Positions 37,701 to 48,002 are shown, counted from the first letter of the stretch. The stretch: DNA of 64,000 bases from Calliopum simillimum (GCA_951812925.1 OX638371.1:111561124-111625123), one strand, 5' to 3'. Notes: generated from the letters alone by a model not told the origin. Numbers and translations are program-made.

Positions 37701-40700
37701 GTATGAAAAGTTGCAATTCAGTCAATAAACTAGGAACTTAAATTTTAATATCCCCTCTTATAACTGTTTAACGTCTTCCCGGTAATTTTTTGTTAGCACT
37801 ATACGTTAATGGAACAATTTACCCCGTGAATTAAAAAGTGTGTCCAATTGTAAAAAATTTAAGCAATTAATCTTTCATCATCTCTCCTAATTTTTATCAT
37901 TTTTTCTCTTTGTCATTTTTCTTTTCTTCCTATATTATTACTTATATTTTTTAGATTTAAATATTTTAAGTAGCTCGTTTGACTTTTTTTTTAATTATGT
38001 TTGATAGTTGCATTTAAAAGAACATTGTTTTCTCACATGCTAATATTTCTTAAATAAATAAATAAAAAACAATGAAGTCTAACATCTAACAAAGCACTGA
38101 AATCAGTAGGAAATCAATCAAATTCAACCATGATCTCGTTTGAATTTCAGGTCACTTTGAGTGTGAGAGCGTGTAAAAAAAATGCGTATACACTTCAAAA
38201 GGTCTTGTAAAAAAGCAAATTTCCATGTATTTCCTCATCGCAGTGTATGCCAGATGAAAACTCATTTAACCTCCAGAACGGTTAAATGTTATCTATTTTG
38301 TTGACCTAATGATGAATATATCTATAGATATTAGAGCGGTCCTACTTTTAAATTTTTTTTTTTAAATTCTGAGGTCTTTCACAAAAAAATCCGAATCTCA
38401 TGATACCTTGTTGACGTAGCATCACCAATTTTTCCAAAGGATTTCTTTTGTGCCTATCCAAATCCCATAAACTATGATTTTTTTTTAAAGACGTGGCATT
38501 ACCCTTTTTCCCAGTGAACATTATTTGTCCTGGCGCTTTATACACATACGAGTATATCAAACCTCATTTATATGCGTTAGATATTTTTAGAGATATGATG
38601 AAGTGATTTTTGTGGGGCGTTATACCCCCGTTTTTCCCAGTGGTTTTTATATTTATTGTCCTTTTTAACCAGAAGAAAATAAAAATCTAAAATTACTATC
38701 CATAGATATCCAAACGAGTCAATATATGTACAAGATTGAGATATACAAGAATATAGAAGAATATTCTTAAGAAAACTTTTGTTGAAAAACCCGATACCTC
38801 TCAGATTCATTGTTCGTCGTCTCGTTTTTATTTTCTTTTTTTGCGCATTCCAAAAAAGTTTCGTTGCAGGACATTTGTTTCGGGTGATTTTTAGAAAACT
38901 CCGTTTTTGATACTAGAAAAACCTTATAGATCCTCCGGGCCATATATTGACTGTAGCCTTTCTAATGAATTTTGCAGGCTTCTAACACAACAACAACAAT
39001 TGATTTTGTAATTCCTGTTATGTTTCTTTTTTATCTTATAATCTTATGGTATTTTGAGAAAGAAAAAAAGATCAAAATTCAACATTTTTTTCGGACTTTT
39101 CCACTATACGAAAGCATTTTTCAGCTCCAATAACTCTTCTCAAATATTGAAAGTGATTTATGTTCTTGCTGGGTTAATAGCAACATTATGTTGAAACGTT
39201 GACCCCGATAAATAATTCAATTGCAAATGCTGAAGTTCTGTTTCCCCGAATATTCTCCGTAACGAATGTATTTCTCCCACATATGTTAGAAGACCACTCA
39301 ATAACTCATTTTGAAGACAAGAAGACAGTGAAATTTCGTGCATTGTCTATGTAACCTCCGAAATTAGTGAAAAATGGTGTTTTGCTCCTTTAAATATTTC
39401 ATACAAAAAAAAAAAACTGTCGACATATGTAGTTCTAAATGGGTTTGGCAAAGAAAGATTGGGAAATACCTAGTATCATACTATCAACTACCCAATAAAA
39501 CTTTTGTATAAATTTGAAGCCCCTTATAAAATAATTGATTCCATTACGCATTACTTGAATTTAAGAACATTTTATATATTACATGTAATGCAATGTATAA
39601 TGAATTACTTTTTCAATAACATGTAATGCAATGCGTAATCAATAAAAAAAATTTTTCGATTACTCGATCGATTACATGAAAGCGAATATTTTGCTGGGGT
39701 AATCGATTATGCCCAATAAAATGCGTGTGCTAAAATAATGCCCTTATAACCCAGAAAGTAATCGATGCAAACAATTTTTTCCGTTACTCGATCGATTACA
39801 TGTAAGCGAAGTTTTTGTTGGGTATCTTTACAGATTTTATGACTAATCAGTCTTGGTCTTGATCATCGTGACTAAGACGCTGCTAGTTTTGGTCTTGAAA
39901 AATTACAAAGACCTACTTTAAAGACCAAAACTAATTGAGCCAAAAACGGATAATTCGATTTAAAAACAAAAGCGCCCGAAGGGTTTTCTTAACTTTTTTT
40001 AAGACGCAGGCCAAAGTTTTTGCTCTATCCATAAAAAAGCAGATATTTCTTATTATCACGCGACTGTACAGTTCATAAGCTATCTCAATTTGAAAAACAA
40101 CTTCTTTTATATGGATATCTCTAGAACTTTAACGTTATTCTATAGGATATTTTCTGGCGGTAAACCATTTCAACACCATTTTTTCAATATTCCTCATAAT
40201 GCAATGAAAATTTAAGAGCGGGCCTAGCCTAAAAAAAGATTTTTGTGGACAATACGACTCACCGATCACAGTTTTTCTAAATTGCGAAGTGTCTTATTTG
40301 CCACCCCTAGTGAAAAGATAAAATCAGAAATCAGAAAGATAAAATCAGTAACTGTTTGATAGAACGAAGAAAATATACCTTCCTACTCTACTCCTCAAAT
40401 TCTCACTTTTTTCCCATGGGTGTTCAAACCGCCATTTCGAGCCTTCACTTCTTTTGTCTTTAGGTATACTGGCGAAAAAGAAAAAGAACAAAAGTTTCCG
40501 ATATTCTTTTGTCTGGATAATAAATCCTTTTGATGAGAAGTTTTTATAAAAATATTTACTTAATGTATTTGCAGATTCCCCTACTATCGAGAGAACAAAC
40601 AGGGATGGCAAAACTCTATTCGTCATAATTTATCTTTGAACGACTGTTTTGTAAAAGTGCCGCGTGACAAAAACACAATCGATGATAATGATAGTGCCGG

Positions 40701-42330
40701 CAAAGGTAGCTATTGGATGTTGGATTCATCCGCCAATGATATGTTTGAGCAGGGAAATTACAGGAGGCGACGCACACGCAGACAGCGTCAATGCCTAAAA
40801 AGTGGCACATTACTAAACGGAGAATCTTTGAAGGTAAGATATTTTGTCAAGAGAAACTGGAAACTAAGCGTTGAGCCAAGTTTTTAAGAAGCCTTTGCTT
40901 GTGTAAACACGGTCAAATAATTTTGTTTCTACTGAAAAATGTTTACCACGACCATTCACCGGAAAGGAAATGTTCATTTTGCACTTTCTCCCAAAAAAAA
41001 ATTTTTCCAGAAAATTTTACTAGAATTTCAAGTCAGAATAGTGACAACTACCCAATAATATAAAGTCAGAATAGTGACAACTACCCAATAATATAAATTT
41101 TACCTTACTCTTTTAGTCAATTCAGAATAGAATGTTGAATAAACTTAAAGTATAGTTATTTTTTTGAAAAAAATAAAGTGATGTTTACCCCTTACTGTAT
41201 AGTTCAAACAAAAAAAACTAAACAACGAACCATACAAGAACTGTAAAGTTAAAAAAAATTAAACTGACCGCACTTGGATTCGAACCAGGGTCCATCCGCG
41301 TGATAGATAGAAAAATATTATTTCTACGTGCAATTACAAAACTGTTAGGCCTCTACGCCAATGACCTATGTATGTTTTTATATGATAAAGATGTATAAAA
41401 TTTGCAAATGTCTGTCCACACATAAATATTTTTACTAGAATTATAAAGTCAAAATGATTATATAACGTTAGGTAATTTATGTTTGAAAGTAAGTGTTAAT
41501 TACTTCAACTTGTTTACTACTCGAGTGAAATAAAAATGATGACACGGATTTATCTTAGTGTCGATTGGGATAAGGTGATGTAACAGCCAGATAGAAGGTC
41601 TCTGAGGGTGAGGTGGAGAAAAGCTTGAATATTTGAAACCTCAATATTTAGATCCCTAAAAAAAATATTAAATCAAAATTAAAATAATGAAATTACCATT
41701 TTTTAACAGAGCACCACGGCATCGCCCAACTACACCAGCGAAGTACAAGATGGTTCCTCCCCCACACATGGTGACTTTGCCGACTTACTCTACACTACCA
41801 ACAACTCTCCGCTAACGCTTAACTACTCTGACCGCATAACTGAATTGCATCGACAATATCTTGCCTCGATAACACCTTTCAATATACTTTTTCGTAATGC
41901 CTCTAGCAACTCCAACACTACACCATCGTCACCAGCGACAACGAGTGCAATAGCAATAGATGACTTCCATCATATGCAACAGCAGCAGCAAACACATATG
42001 ACGCCAGCAGCGACAGCTGCATCAACAATACCGTCATCTTCTTCAGCTGCTTTGGGGAACAACTCATTATACGCCGAATTCGATGCATTCGATTTTGCCG
42101 GCGGCACTTTTTCAGGAAACAGCAGCAGCTCTGGCAGTGAAAATACGCGTCAAATTGATTTGCAATCGCCTAGCGCTTTCACGCCTACAACACCCAGCAG
42201 TACAAGTGTTGCATGTGGAAGTGGGAAATTGCAAACCCCTGTTGCTGCTGCGGCGTCAGGGAGTAGCAGCAGCGTTAGCAAATGTCCTCCTACTTCATTT
42301 ACCATAGAGAACATCATTAAGAAGAATTAG
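34445..42330 (+). CDS. FoxL1: Forkhead transcription factor FoxL1 (three exons)
   Basis: Coding exons are 34445-34788, 40575-40833 and 41710-42330; they join in phase to 407 residues. The forkhead DNA-binding domain spans about residues 79-180: [17 protein letters not shown] opens it, [14 protein letters not shown] (125-138) is the recognition helix, and GKGSYWMLD with [16 protein letters not shown] forms the wing and basic tail. The first intron splits a Lys codon inside the domain (EK/FPYY). The sequence matches FoxL1 (fly fd64A) better than FoxQ2 or FoxB, including the longer wing loop [14 protein letters not shown]. Residues 202-407 are low-complexity (Ser, Thr, a five-Gln run) and end [10 protein letters not shown], an eh1-like Groucho-binding motif. 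FoxL1 is a nuclear sequence-specific regulator; in Drosophila it is known from embryonic mesoderm. The start at 34445 is the first ATG of the frame; an N-terminal exon further upstream cannot be excluded. Confidence 0.88.
35207..35580 (+). pseudogene. BED-type zinc-finger relic (hAT-like)
   Basis: Starts with [20 protein letters not shown], then after a frame change [20 protein letters not shown] followed by HIKT (Cys-Cys-His-His spacing of a BED-type finger). After an interruption the plus strand reads [18 protein letters not shown] and [15 protein letters not shown]. This series resembles the domesticated or hAT-like BED-finger proteins common in arthropods. Frame shifts and stops separate the blocks, so this is a dead fragment; homology is recalled by pattern, not searched. 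Confidence 0.6.
35735..36260. repeat. Dispersed repeat R1, copy C, interrupted by a palindrome
   Basis: Left part: TACCCTACACTGCAGTATTT then GGATGGCACCTCC...AAGCAAAAG. Right part: GACCGATTTCG...CCACGAGCCAACTTTGAAGAC, then AAACAGACGGACATGGCTAT and CAGCAGGTGACGCTG. Both belong to repeat R1 (compare 20885 and 25577). The palindrome at 35845-35994 sits between them. Confidence 0.6.
35845..35994. mobile_element. Palindromic MITE, family P1 copy B
   Basis: A 150-bp palindrome: AATTCGTCGCTCGAATTCTT at the left, and at the right its complement with one or two differences. The inner stem CACTTCGTT / AATGAAGTG and the loop CATAACTTGTG match family P1 at 16052. GTGTCGACAC lies at the centre. Confidence 0.8.
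36690..38069 (+). mobile_element. CR1/jockey-like LINE, 3' part, same family as 42500-47330
   Basis: The plus strand encodes [20 protein letters not shown] (RT catalytic YADD), [38 protein letters not shown] and, after a frame change, [20 protein letters not shown]. Coding sequence resumes after an inserted block at 37258-37617 with [21 protein letters not shown] and then degenerates. GLIEDL and the HKLQVA and TPFYLYEK blocks match the minus-strand LINE further right. The 3' end is AAATAAATAAATAAAAAAC near 38069. Broken by frameshifts and the insertion. Confidence 0.88.
37258..37617. mobile_element. Foldback element of inverted short repeats
   Basis: It opens GCTTACGAAGAAAAT and closes AGTCTTCGTAAGC. 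The left half holds about five tandem units of 30-36 bp, each built as GCGG(C/A)(G/A)AAGAAAATC plus T/A-rich spacer; the right half holds the same units in reverse order (GATTTTCTTTGCCGCATTTT). The centre, about 37420-37485, is non-repeated. The organisation is that of foldback (FB/Galileo-like) elements. It interrupts the LINE; flanks ATATCGCCGAT and ATATCCGAT may be an imperfect target duplication. Confidence 0.75.
38390..38660 (+). repeat. Dispersed repeat R2, copy B
   Basis: Shares AGTGAACATTATTTGTCCTG, CATTTATATGCGTTAGATAT and TGATGAAGTGATTTTTGTGG, in order, with the copy at 18290-18665. Non-coding. Confidence 0.7.
39540..39830. repeat. ATCGATTACATG-containing duplicated AT-rich repeat
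   Basis: CGATTACTCGATCGATTACA followed by TG(A/T)AAGCGAA occurs near 39656 and 39783. Nearby are ACATGTAATGCAATG copies near 39581 and 39617. Probably decayed copies of a local repeat. Confidence 0.55.
40575..40833 (+). CDS. FoxL1: FoxL1 coding exon 2
   Basis: The acceptor TTTGCAG precedes ATTCCCCTACTATCGAG; its first base completes the Lys codon split by intron 1. Encodes [20 protein letters not shown] and the rest of the forkhead domain to the basic tail, ending GESLK before the donor GTAAGA. Length 259 bases; with exon 1 (344) the total is divisible by 3. Confidence 0.9.
40834..41709 (+). other. FoxL1 intron 2 (876 bp)
   Basis: GTAAGA to ACAG, phase 0. Contains a tRNA-like promoter pair (41276-41360) and a short direct duplication AAGTCAGAATAGTGACAACT near 41031 and 41065. 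Confidence 0.8.
41276..41360 (-). repeat. tRNA-derived SINE-like fragment
   Basis: On the minus strand there is an A-box-like TGGCGTAGAGG (41360-41350) followed, after 63 nt, by a perfect B-box-like GGTTCGAATCC (41286-41276). The sequence preceding the B box cannot form a standard cloverleaf by eye, and the spacing is long, so a tRNA-related SINE is likelier than a working tRNA gene. A T-rich stretch follows downstream and could end Pol III transcription. Confidence 0.45.
41710..42330 (+). CDS. FoxL1: FoxL1 coding exon 3 (C-terminal)
   Basis: The acceptor AACAG precedes AGCACCACGGCATCG. Encodes 206 residues: [15 protein letters not shown] at the start, a Ser/Thr/Ala-rich body with MQQQQQ, and the terminal [10 protein letters not shown] before TAG. 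The final motif fits the eh1 pattern F-x-I-x-x-I-(I/L) for Groucho binding, so repressor activity is likely (inference). Confidence 0.88.
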   Translation, partial: STTASPNYTSEVQDGSSPTHGDFADLLYTTNNSPLTLNYSDRITELHRQYLASITPFNILFRNASSNSNTTPSSPATTSAIAIDDFHHMQQQQQTHMTPAATAASTIPSSSSAALGNNSLYAEFDAFDFAGGTFSGNSSSSGSENTRQIDLQSPSAFTPTTPSSTSVACGSGKLQTPVAAAASGSSSSVSKCPPTSFTIENIIKKN

Positions 42331-42345
42331 AATTATTGAGGGGCA

Positions 42346-42351
42346 AATAAA
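42346..42351 (+). terminator. FoxL1 polyadenylation signal (AATAAA)
   Basis: AATAAA lies 16 bases after the stop codon. Other AATAAA-like sequences occur near 42430, so the true 3' end could be a little farther. Confidence 0.45.
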
Positions 42352-42553
42352 ATATATGTAACATGCTTGATAAGCTTTACTAGCGGTATTCTTTTGTATT
42401 TTAAGTATAAGAATTCTTTGTTATTTATCTTAATAAAAAAACTTTGTGATACTTTCAATTACACTAGATAACAATTTCAGATTTTTTCAAAATCACTTTC
42501 GATATTTTCATTTCATTTCATTTTTCATTTATTTATATAAAAATACATTAGTA

Positions 42554-43081
42554 GAGTAGAACGGGGCAATGTCGTGCACTCAACTTTGACATGCTCGTAA
42601 AGCCGTACATCTTAAGCGAATGCGACAAGTAAGCATCCGATCGAAAGATAATTTCGTTGGTTACATCCATGTGTAACAACATTTGTGTAGCGAGAAATTG
42701 TGTTGTGTAAGTGAATGTGCACGACATTACCCCAATGGTCGTTTTAAAGGTCAACTTCGATAACTCGGTGAAGCCCAAAATTTTTTTCGAAAACCAAATA
42801 CTTCTTTTCTTTGGCAGGATATTTCGTTTCAGAAAACACTTACCTGGTATATTTTCCCGCAAGGAAAATTATTTTTCTGACCCGATGAAAAAACACTTTT
42901 ATCGTCCCGAAAGCGTGCGTTTTGAAAAAAAGGTTAATCTGTAGAGACGAACTGGTGAAAATTGCTAGTATTATATGCATAAGCTCAGTAGGTCAGCAGG
43001 TCCCTACCTTACGAACAGTTGGTAAATCATTCAATTCTTTGGGCTAAAACAGCCAGTGCACGACATTACCCCGTTCTACTC
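42554..43081. mobile_element. TIR element with TA flanks, 528 bp, in the LINE 3' tail
   Basis: Ends: GAGTAGAACGGGGCAATGTC at the left, and GACATTACCCCGTTCTACTC at the right; about 28 bp of near-perfect inverted repeat. TA flanks both ends (42552-42553, 43082-43083). No transposase is encoded. Open frames on both strands inside it are shadows. It resembles the 16439 element in size class and TA flanks but not in end sequence. Confidence 0.85.
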
Positions 43082-43272
43082 TACAATAAGAATTTATTTC
43101 TTTTGCTGTACAACATAATTTGTGGTGGTCAAATAGTTATATCGTTAATTTAAAAACAAAAAGTAAGAATAAGTACATACATACATTTATAATGTTACAA
43201 ATAAGTAAAAAAAAAATTAAGCTGTCTGGATACTAGTAAACAAAGAACTTAGTAAAAAACAGGGGAACATAA

Positions 43273-46117
43273 TTAATTACTCGAAAAATGTAGTAAAACA
43301 AAATGCTTAAAGTTGTTGAAATTTGCTATGGTTTTAATATTGCTAGGCAGAGAGTTCCAGATTCTAATGGCATTGATAAAGAATAATCTCGTAGAATTAT
43401 AGAATTTATACATCGGTATGATTATGTTATTACACCTTACAGAAACACTAAAATGGAATTTTTCATACAGGTAGAAAGGAGTTTTAGAATGGATGACTTT
43501 ATGCAAGAATATACAATTCCTGGCCGTAAGATATTGTTCAACCGAGCATCCCAGAATCTTTGCATTCCAAGCAGAGACATGATCATACCTTTTTAGTCCA
43601 AACACATATTGTGTGGCATTGTTAAGCGCGACCTGTAGCTTGTGAAGAGATCTTGAGTCCAACTTACTAAAAACAACTTCAAAATAATTGACGTAAGGAA
43701 CTATAAGTAGCTTTACCAGTTTAAGCTTCAAATCAGTTGGTGTAAAGGCAGCAGACATACGTAAGCATCTAAGTACTAAATATATTTTGCTAACTACATG
43801 GTTGATATGGTTAGTGCATGAAAGATCAGAGCTTAAGTGATACCCAAGACTTAAAGGTTTACTGACCAGTTTTAATTCAGAGTTACCAATAAAAAGGGAC
43901 GGAATACTTTCAAAATCGGGTATCGTCCGCACAATAGGTAAAACAAATGATTTGTTGGGATTTAAGCGAAGATCATTGTGTGGAGCCCAATTAGCTACCG
44001 CCTACAAATCTTCATTAAATCTGTGAGTAAGATCCTCAATTAAGCCAACACGACGTGACAAATATATCTGAATATCGTCAGCAAATGCATGAATTTTAAC
44101 ATTGCTGCACACAAGAAAAATGTCGTTTATGAACATACTAAAAAGGAGAGAGCTTAGGATGGAGCCTTGTGGGACACCAGCACGACAAAACTTCTCATCA
44201 GAGAAAAAATTACCAACCTTGACCTTTTGCACCCTATCTTTCAAGTAACTTTTCATTAAATGTAAGGAGCTTTCACTGAAGCCAAAATAAAATTTTAGCT
44301 TTTTACATAAGATTGAGTGGTTCACACAATCAAATGCCTTGGAGAAATCTAGAAGACAGAGTAGGGTCAGCTGGTCAGAACCATATGAAATTCGTATGTC
44401 ATCAATGACCTTAATCATAGCGGTCGAGCAGCTATGTCCTGACCGAAAACCTGATTGTAAAGGTGATAGCAGGTTGTTTTGCTGTAAATGCTCAGATATT
44501 TGAAAAGACAAGATTGACTCAAATACCTTAGAAAGGCATGACAAAATGCTAATAGGCCGAAAATCAGCAGGGGCAGATGCAGATCGTTTCTTTGGCACCG
44601 GTGTAACTACTGCTACCTTCCACAAATTAGGAAAACAAGAAGTTGTAATGCAGTGGTTTATTAAGTGCGTGATAGGACCAAGCACATATGGCAAAATGAG
44701 TTTAATGAATCTAATTGAGAGTCCATCATCACCGACCGCATTAGACTTAATTTTCATAACACTTTTTAGTACCTCATACTCATCCACAACACTAAGTTCA
44801 AAATGGTTAACAGAAGCAAACAGGTTGATTATGTTGGGCTCAAATGCTGCAGTACCGCTACTGCAGGCCTTAGCCAGAAAGGCATCATTTATTAAATTAG
44901 GGTCAATGCTACATTCAGAAGTTTCTTTTTTGTGCACACCAAGCTTCTTCAGATTTTTTCATAATTGCTTTGTTGAGAGCGATGTGTTCAGTTTAGAGCA
45001 ATAATACTTTTTTTTTAATTTTTAGCAATAGAGACTGCAGCATTACGGGCCAACTTATAGACCTCCCAATTTTCACTAGTAGGTCTATTTTTCCATTTTA
45101 CATGTAGTTTACTTCTTAGTTTTAGCTGCTGTTTAACTTGGGATGTATACCAAGGACATGAGTTACTCTTTATTTGGTACATTCGAGTGGGAACATGTGC
45201 AACTGTAAGATCATGAATCTTTTGTGTAAGAAACCGCAATTTCACATCCATTGAAGTTAAATACCAACCATCATTCCAGTTAATATTAATGACCTCATCA
45301 CATAGAGCAGTGAGGTTAATGGAATCGTAGTCTCTATAAGAAATGGTAGTTATTTCAGCTCGACGACACAAAATAATATCCAACGTGCAGAAGATTAAAT
45401 CATGGTCCGAGATAAATGATAATTGATCATAGATGAGCACCTCCGTGTTATCGGATACTACAAAAAGATCGAGTAAACTGGGACTAACATTAATACCAAA
45501 TCTAGTCGGCAAAGCAGAGTTCACATTTGATAGTCCAGATGCACTGACCTGATCATAAAACCTCTCAGTCACACAATCACTTACTAGAAGGTTTGTATTA
45601 AAATCACCACAGATCAAATAATGATCAAAATCAATAGATAGCAACGATAATTTAGAAAAAAAAGAATCTAGGCTGCAGGCTCTACTAGGATTGTATACAC
45701 AAGAGACCATAACCTTACAATTGCCATCAGTCAGCTCTAAATTTAGATATTCAACCGAACCACTACAAGACTTGCTTATCATTTTAACATTGAGATGCTT
45801 TTTACAGTAGATAGCCACTCCACCACCCTTTTTATGCGTTCTAACATTTCGAAATAGTTAAAGTTATGCAAATCATAATAACAGTCACTAATTTCATTGA
45901 CAAGCCAAGTTTCGGTGATGCATATAACATCCAAAGTTGAATTTTCAAATAAGTTCCTGATGTAGTCCATTTTAGAAGAGTTCAAACTTCTGGCATTAAA
46001 ATGCACTATTTTTAAGCCGGCGTGCTGTTTGCACAAAATGTTTATTAATATTCTTTGATGATCAACGCCATTTCTATCTTCAGTGCCAAAAACCATCAAA
46101 GGCAAAAACAGCAACAA
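43273..46117 (-). pseudogene. LINE ORF2: AP-endonuclease and reverse transcriptase (broken)
   Basis: The N-terminus at 46117 has GLKIVHFNARSLNSSKMDYI and DVICITETWL (endonuclease Asn and Glu sites). A frameshift near 45835-45845 moves to VAIYCKK, YLICGDFNTN and ISDHDLI (Asp/His sites). An A-run frameshift near 45010 and a TGA near 44965 separate it from the RT: NLWKVAVVTPVPKK, ADFRPISIL, LLDFSKAFDCVNH, GVPQGSILSSLLF and HAFADDIQIYLS. A TAG near 44004 separates the C-terminal domain (LGYHLSSDLSCTNHINHVVS, HKLQVALNNATQYVFGLKRY). Catalytic residues are intact, so the breaks are recent relative to the family. Confidence 0.88.
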
Positions 46118-46258
46118 AAAGCATTTTTAGAAAGGGCCTAATAAAGTAGTACTGAAAAGGGAATAAAAAGTATCCAAGCATCTTTACAGATAATAAATAA
46201 TCAGAACTTAAAATGAGAATAAAATAATAACTTATAATAATAAAAATCACGATGAAAT

Positions 46259-47314
46259 TTAAGTCTCTGGAGTTTGAGTCGCTGGAGTTTGATGCACAGG
46301 AGTTTGAGGCAACGGAGTTTGAGACTCTGAAGCTAGAGACTCTGGAGTTTGAGGCTCTGAAGCTAGAGACTCTGAAGTTTGTGGCTTCAAAGCTTGAGAC
46401 TGCTCTTGGAGTAGTACATATTGGTCCAAGTCTTCTACACATAAGACAGAGACAGCAGTGTCGTTCCTCAGACCTCTCACATGCACAACCCCTTTAATTG
46501 TGAAGGCACCAAATAGCTTATGATGTTTTTTCAGCTTTACTGCAGCTTGCAAAATCTTGCGACTATCAGGTGTGAGGCTTTCCTGCATAAATATTGCACC
46601 GTTTCCACTGAAACCTACGTCACGGAAAGTGACAGATTTTTGCACTGTACGCCTAAATTTTCCAATGGCACCCAGGACACGGTTTCTGTCAGACGCAGTA
46701 AAAAATTTCAACATAATCGCAGACTTGGTTTTCGTACGAAAAATATCCCGAGAACAGGGTGGCTGGAACTTAACAAATGAACAAATATTGTTGAAAACGG
46801 CTCTTAAGTCTTCAGCCTCAAAATACGGAACTCCAAACAAAACACTGTCTGATGAAATATCGGCCTTATTGGCTTTTTGATGTTCCAGTTTAAGATCACA
46901 GAAATCTGCTTTTAATTTCCGCAACTCTGTCAATTCAGTTTCAACAGTCTGAACTTTATTTTCCAGTTCCTCAAACTTAGATTTCAGAAAGTCAAGCTCT
47001 GAATCAATTTTAGCTTTTAATGAAACTTCTAGAGCAGAGATAACATTTGATAATTTGATAAAATGTTGTTTGGAGAGAATATTATTATTGGAAGGTTGTT
47101 CATCTGTTTCAAAAAATTCATCAATTTTATCAACTTCATTAATTTCATCAGAATCAAGAATTTCATCAATTTCAAATTGCACTGATGTTTCTTCAGATTT
47201 CTGAGGTTTTTCGGATTTATTTGACTTATTAATTTTATCAAGTTTATGAGTTTTTTCAGTCTTTCCGGTTTTTCCCAACAAATGTTTTTGTCGAGCTAAT
47301 GTAGCTCTTTTCAT
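46259..47314 (-). CDS. LINE ORF1 protein
   Basis: An intact 351-residue frame. The N-terminal 60 residues are Lys-rich (HKLDKINKSNKSEKPQKSEE), then an acidic segment, then a heptad-rich coiled coil (about residues 85-145, SKFEELENKVQTVETELTEL). A globular middle region follows (about 155-290, with FGVPYFEAEDLRAVFNNICS and KSAIMLKFFTASDRNRVLGA), and finally a degenerate tail of SLASEPQTPE-type repeats. This is an L1/CR1-type ORF1 plan (coiled coil plus RNA-binding fold). It is presumed to coat element RNA. It still encodes a full protein while ORF2 does not. Confidence 0.8.
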   Translation of the reverse strand: MKRATLARQKHLLGKTGKTEKTHKLDKINKSNKSEKPQKSEETSVQFEIDEILDSDEINEVDKIDEFFETDEQPSNNNILSKQHFIKLSNVISALEVSLKAKIDSELDFLKSKFEELENKVQTVETELTELRKLKADFCDLKLEHQKANKADISSDSVLFGVPYFEAEDLRAVFNNICSFVKFQPPCSRDIFRTKTKSAIMLKFFTASDRNRVLGAIGKFRRTVQKSVTFRDVGFSGNGAIFMQESLTPDSRKILQAAVKLKKHHKLFGAFTIKGVVHVRGLRNDTAVSVLCVEDLDQYVLLQEQSQALKPQTSESLASEPQTPESLASESQTPLPQTPVHQTPATQTPET

Positions 47315-47330
47315 CTTAAAATATGTGTAC

Positions 47331-48002
47331 TAAATCCGTTGAAAGTACATTATTTGAATCACTTTAAAGTTTTTCAGATCATTTTCCTAATTTTTATAAA
47401 ATTAACCTTCGAAGTAGGTATGTCCTTACCTATACTAAGTGACTTTTTGTCAAATTTCTATGATTAATCGGCCTGAAATGCCGAAAAAAAATTCCCTGAT
47501 TTGTTCAAATCTTACTTTGAATGAGCTCTTTTGGGAATTCGACCGACTGTTTGTTAAAATTACGATTACGGCCGAAATGATAATACTAAATGCATGAAAT
47601 TTGCATGAATAATGTTACTAGGAATAATTTCAAAAAGCCTATGTATATCGGATGTATGCGTAAACATTGACCGATTACGCCTATTTTTAATCCCAATTAG
47701 AACACTACCCTAAGTGCTGGTATTATCTGTACCAAATTTTATGCATATAGCTTCATCCGTTTGGGCGCAATTTCTGCAGATGGTCGGATACATAAACCAA
47801 AGGAAGTTTTAGTCGGAAATTTCGAATCTTCCCAAGAAAAAAAAAATGTCCCCACAATGGACCAATTTTTTACAATTTAAAGCGCCGAACGGCCCCGAAT
47901 GTTTTTTATATTTATCTGAACATACCGTATTTGCATAAAAATCACTGATTTTCTAGCATTTTAATACTTGAAGTATGCACTTTTTTGAAATTTTTAAAAT
48001 TT
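47331..48002. other. Intergenic, possible LINE 5' end
   Basis: AT-rich sequence upstream of LINE ORF1. Any 5' untranslated region would be in its first part; the boundary is not visible. No other feature. Confidence 0.35.

Larger units (their letters stand above)
34789..40574 (+). other. FoxL1 intron 1 (5.8 kb)
   Basis: GT at 34789 and AG at 40573-40574 bound it. It is filled with mobile debris: a hAT-like zinc-finger relic (35207-35580), repeat R1 with palindrome P1 (35740-36260), a LINE with a foldback inside (36690-38069) and repeat R2 (38390-38660). The rest is AT-rich and includes duplicated CGATTACTCGATCGATTACA phrases near 39656 and 39783. Confidence 0.8.
42500..47330 (-). mobile_element. 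CR1/jockey-like LINE, near full length, inactive
   Basis: A minus-strand non-LTR retrotransposon lying tail-to-tail with FoxL1. It has ORF1 (47314-46259) and a broken ORF2 (46117-43273) with endonuclease, reverse transcriptase and C-terminal domains in order. Its 3' untranslated region continues past 43200, is interrupted by the TIR element at 42554-43081, and ends in an (ATGAA)n-like tail near 42510 (inferred from the tail sequence left of the TIR element). Several frameshifts and stops kill ORF2. The clade is assigned by motif pattern only. Confidence 0.85.

Noticed and set aside
41276..41360. Functional tRNA gene
   Set aside because: A and B boxes are 63 nt apart and no complete cloverleaf with a clear anticodon stem could be drawn by eye; reported instead as SINE-like.
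44546..45004. 152-codon plus-strand open frame
   Set aside because: It is the antisense shadow of the LINE reverse transcriptase (44002-44937, minus).
46252..46880. Plus-strand open frames of 81-107 codons, one Leu/Glu-repetitive
   Set aside because: Antisense to LINE ORF1; the repetitive one mirrors the SLASEPQTPE-type repeat at the ORF1 C-terminus.
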